Source of the DNA: DASPLX01 sp035627375
GTDB taxonomy: Bacteria > Pseudomonadota > Gammaproteobacteria > Burkholderiales > Burkholderiaceae_D
Length of the DNA stretch: 31,297 nucleotides
Direction of reading: 5' to 3'
NCBI GenBank assembly: GCA_035627375.1
Contig: DASPLX010000066.1
Coordinates: forward strand, 1-31,297
Shown here piece by piece: positions 31,159 through 31,297 of the stretch. The stretch's first letter is position 1. Every line of letters begins with the position of its first letter. The notes beneath the pieces were generated by a model. It saw only the letters and a program-made list of their open reading frames with translations, was not told the DNA's origin and searched no databases. The translations under genes were made by a program, and so were the position numbers.

Positions 31159-31297
31159 GTAAGCACCCGGGCATCTCACATTGACACGGGATACATGCGA
31201 GGTTACGCAGCCGGGCTCCAGCGGTGCGGCAAGAGTTCGTCGATGCGGTTGTTCGGCCAGGACGGCAGGCGTTCGAGCACATCCTTCATGTAGGCGA
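31159..31297 (-). mobile_element. End of an IS66-family insertion sequence (partial)
   Basis: The terminal repeat begins GTAAGCACCCGGGC at 31159, in line with the GTAAGC-type ends of IS66 elements. The adjoining TTTGATCC (31151-31158) would be one copy of the eight-base target duplication. The rest of the element, including tnpA and tnpB, lies beyond the window. Confidence 0.75.
31203..31297 (-). CDS. tnpC: IS66 transposase TnpC, C-terminal fragment
   Basis: The last 31 codons read AYMKDVLERLPSWPNNRIDE then LLPHRWSPAA and stop. The segment NNRIDELLPHRW is a hallmark of the C-terminus of IS66 transposases (the C-terminal domain after the DDE catalytic core). The rest lies outside the window, so integrity is unknown. 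Confidence 0.92.
   Translation of the reverse strand, partial: AYMKDVLERLPSWPNNRIDELLPHRWSPAA

Noticed and set aside
1..31297. tRNA, rRNA or riboswitch genes
   Set aside because: No cloverleaf, conserved TTCGANTC arm, rRNA stretch or known riboswitch core was recognised by eye on either strand.

Overview
The window reads as chromosome of a high-GC betaproteobacterium of the Burkholderiales, most likely Oxalobacteraceae-like. That placement is an inference from a DUF4148 secreted protein, a DUF2863 protein, the proteobacterial psd and gene style; no rRNA or other taxonomic marker is present. Both ends lie inside insertion sequences: the start of an IS5-like transposase on the left and the end of an IS66 transposase on the right. 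The stretch may therefore be a contig that broke at repeats.

Layout. 0.1-5.7 kb holds small stand-alone genes: an HxlR regulator with two well-formed operator-like palindromes in a divergent promoter region, DUF4148, a GAF-MshEN protein without an ATPase, DUF1993, a YceI-like lipoprotein, a DsbA/FrnE-like oxidoreductase and unknowns. 5.8-8.2 kb carries a c-di-GMP pair, a GAF-GGDEF cyclase and a YcgR/PilZ receptor, with an NTF2-like protein between them. 8.7-13.8 kb is an accessory-looking secretion/proteolysis region. It has a secreted THSAG serine-hydrolase-like protein whose gene overlaps that of a membrane-anchored partner. Converging on it is an operon of a papain-like (C1) protease without signal peptide, a small protein sharing the protease's C-terminal domain, and a chagasin-like inhibitor of C1 proteases.

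15.3-16.6 kb is the most unusual part. A three-gene operon with strong ribosome sites and a strong terminator encodes a protein resembling the C-terminal region of cyanobactin PatG proteins, but without a protease domain, followed by two short peptides. The peptides share an N-terminal FTA(E/D)A(S/A)LA stretch and have cysteine-rich tails. It looks like a candidate ribosomally made, modified peptide system.

16.8-23.2 kb is mostly housekeeping: DUF817, FKBP, phosphatidylserine decarboxylase, a lytic transglycosylase, an HDOD protein, DUF2863 and an RDD membrane protein. 23.5-29.9 kb holds a 406-residue orphan protein, a large mono-haem c-type cytochrome with an S1/P1 nuclease, a low-complexity protein with a nucleotidyltransferase-like core, and a DHFR-like reductase. 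30.0-31.3 kb is a small mobile-type island: a SymE-like toxin, an XRE regulator with a 16-bp palindrome between them, and a gene whose 5' end was cut off by IS66.

No tRNA, rRNA or CRISPR array was seen. All family names come from reading the sequence and memory, without database searches.
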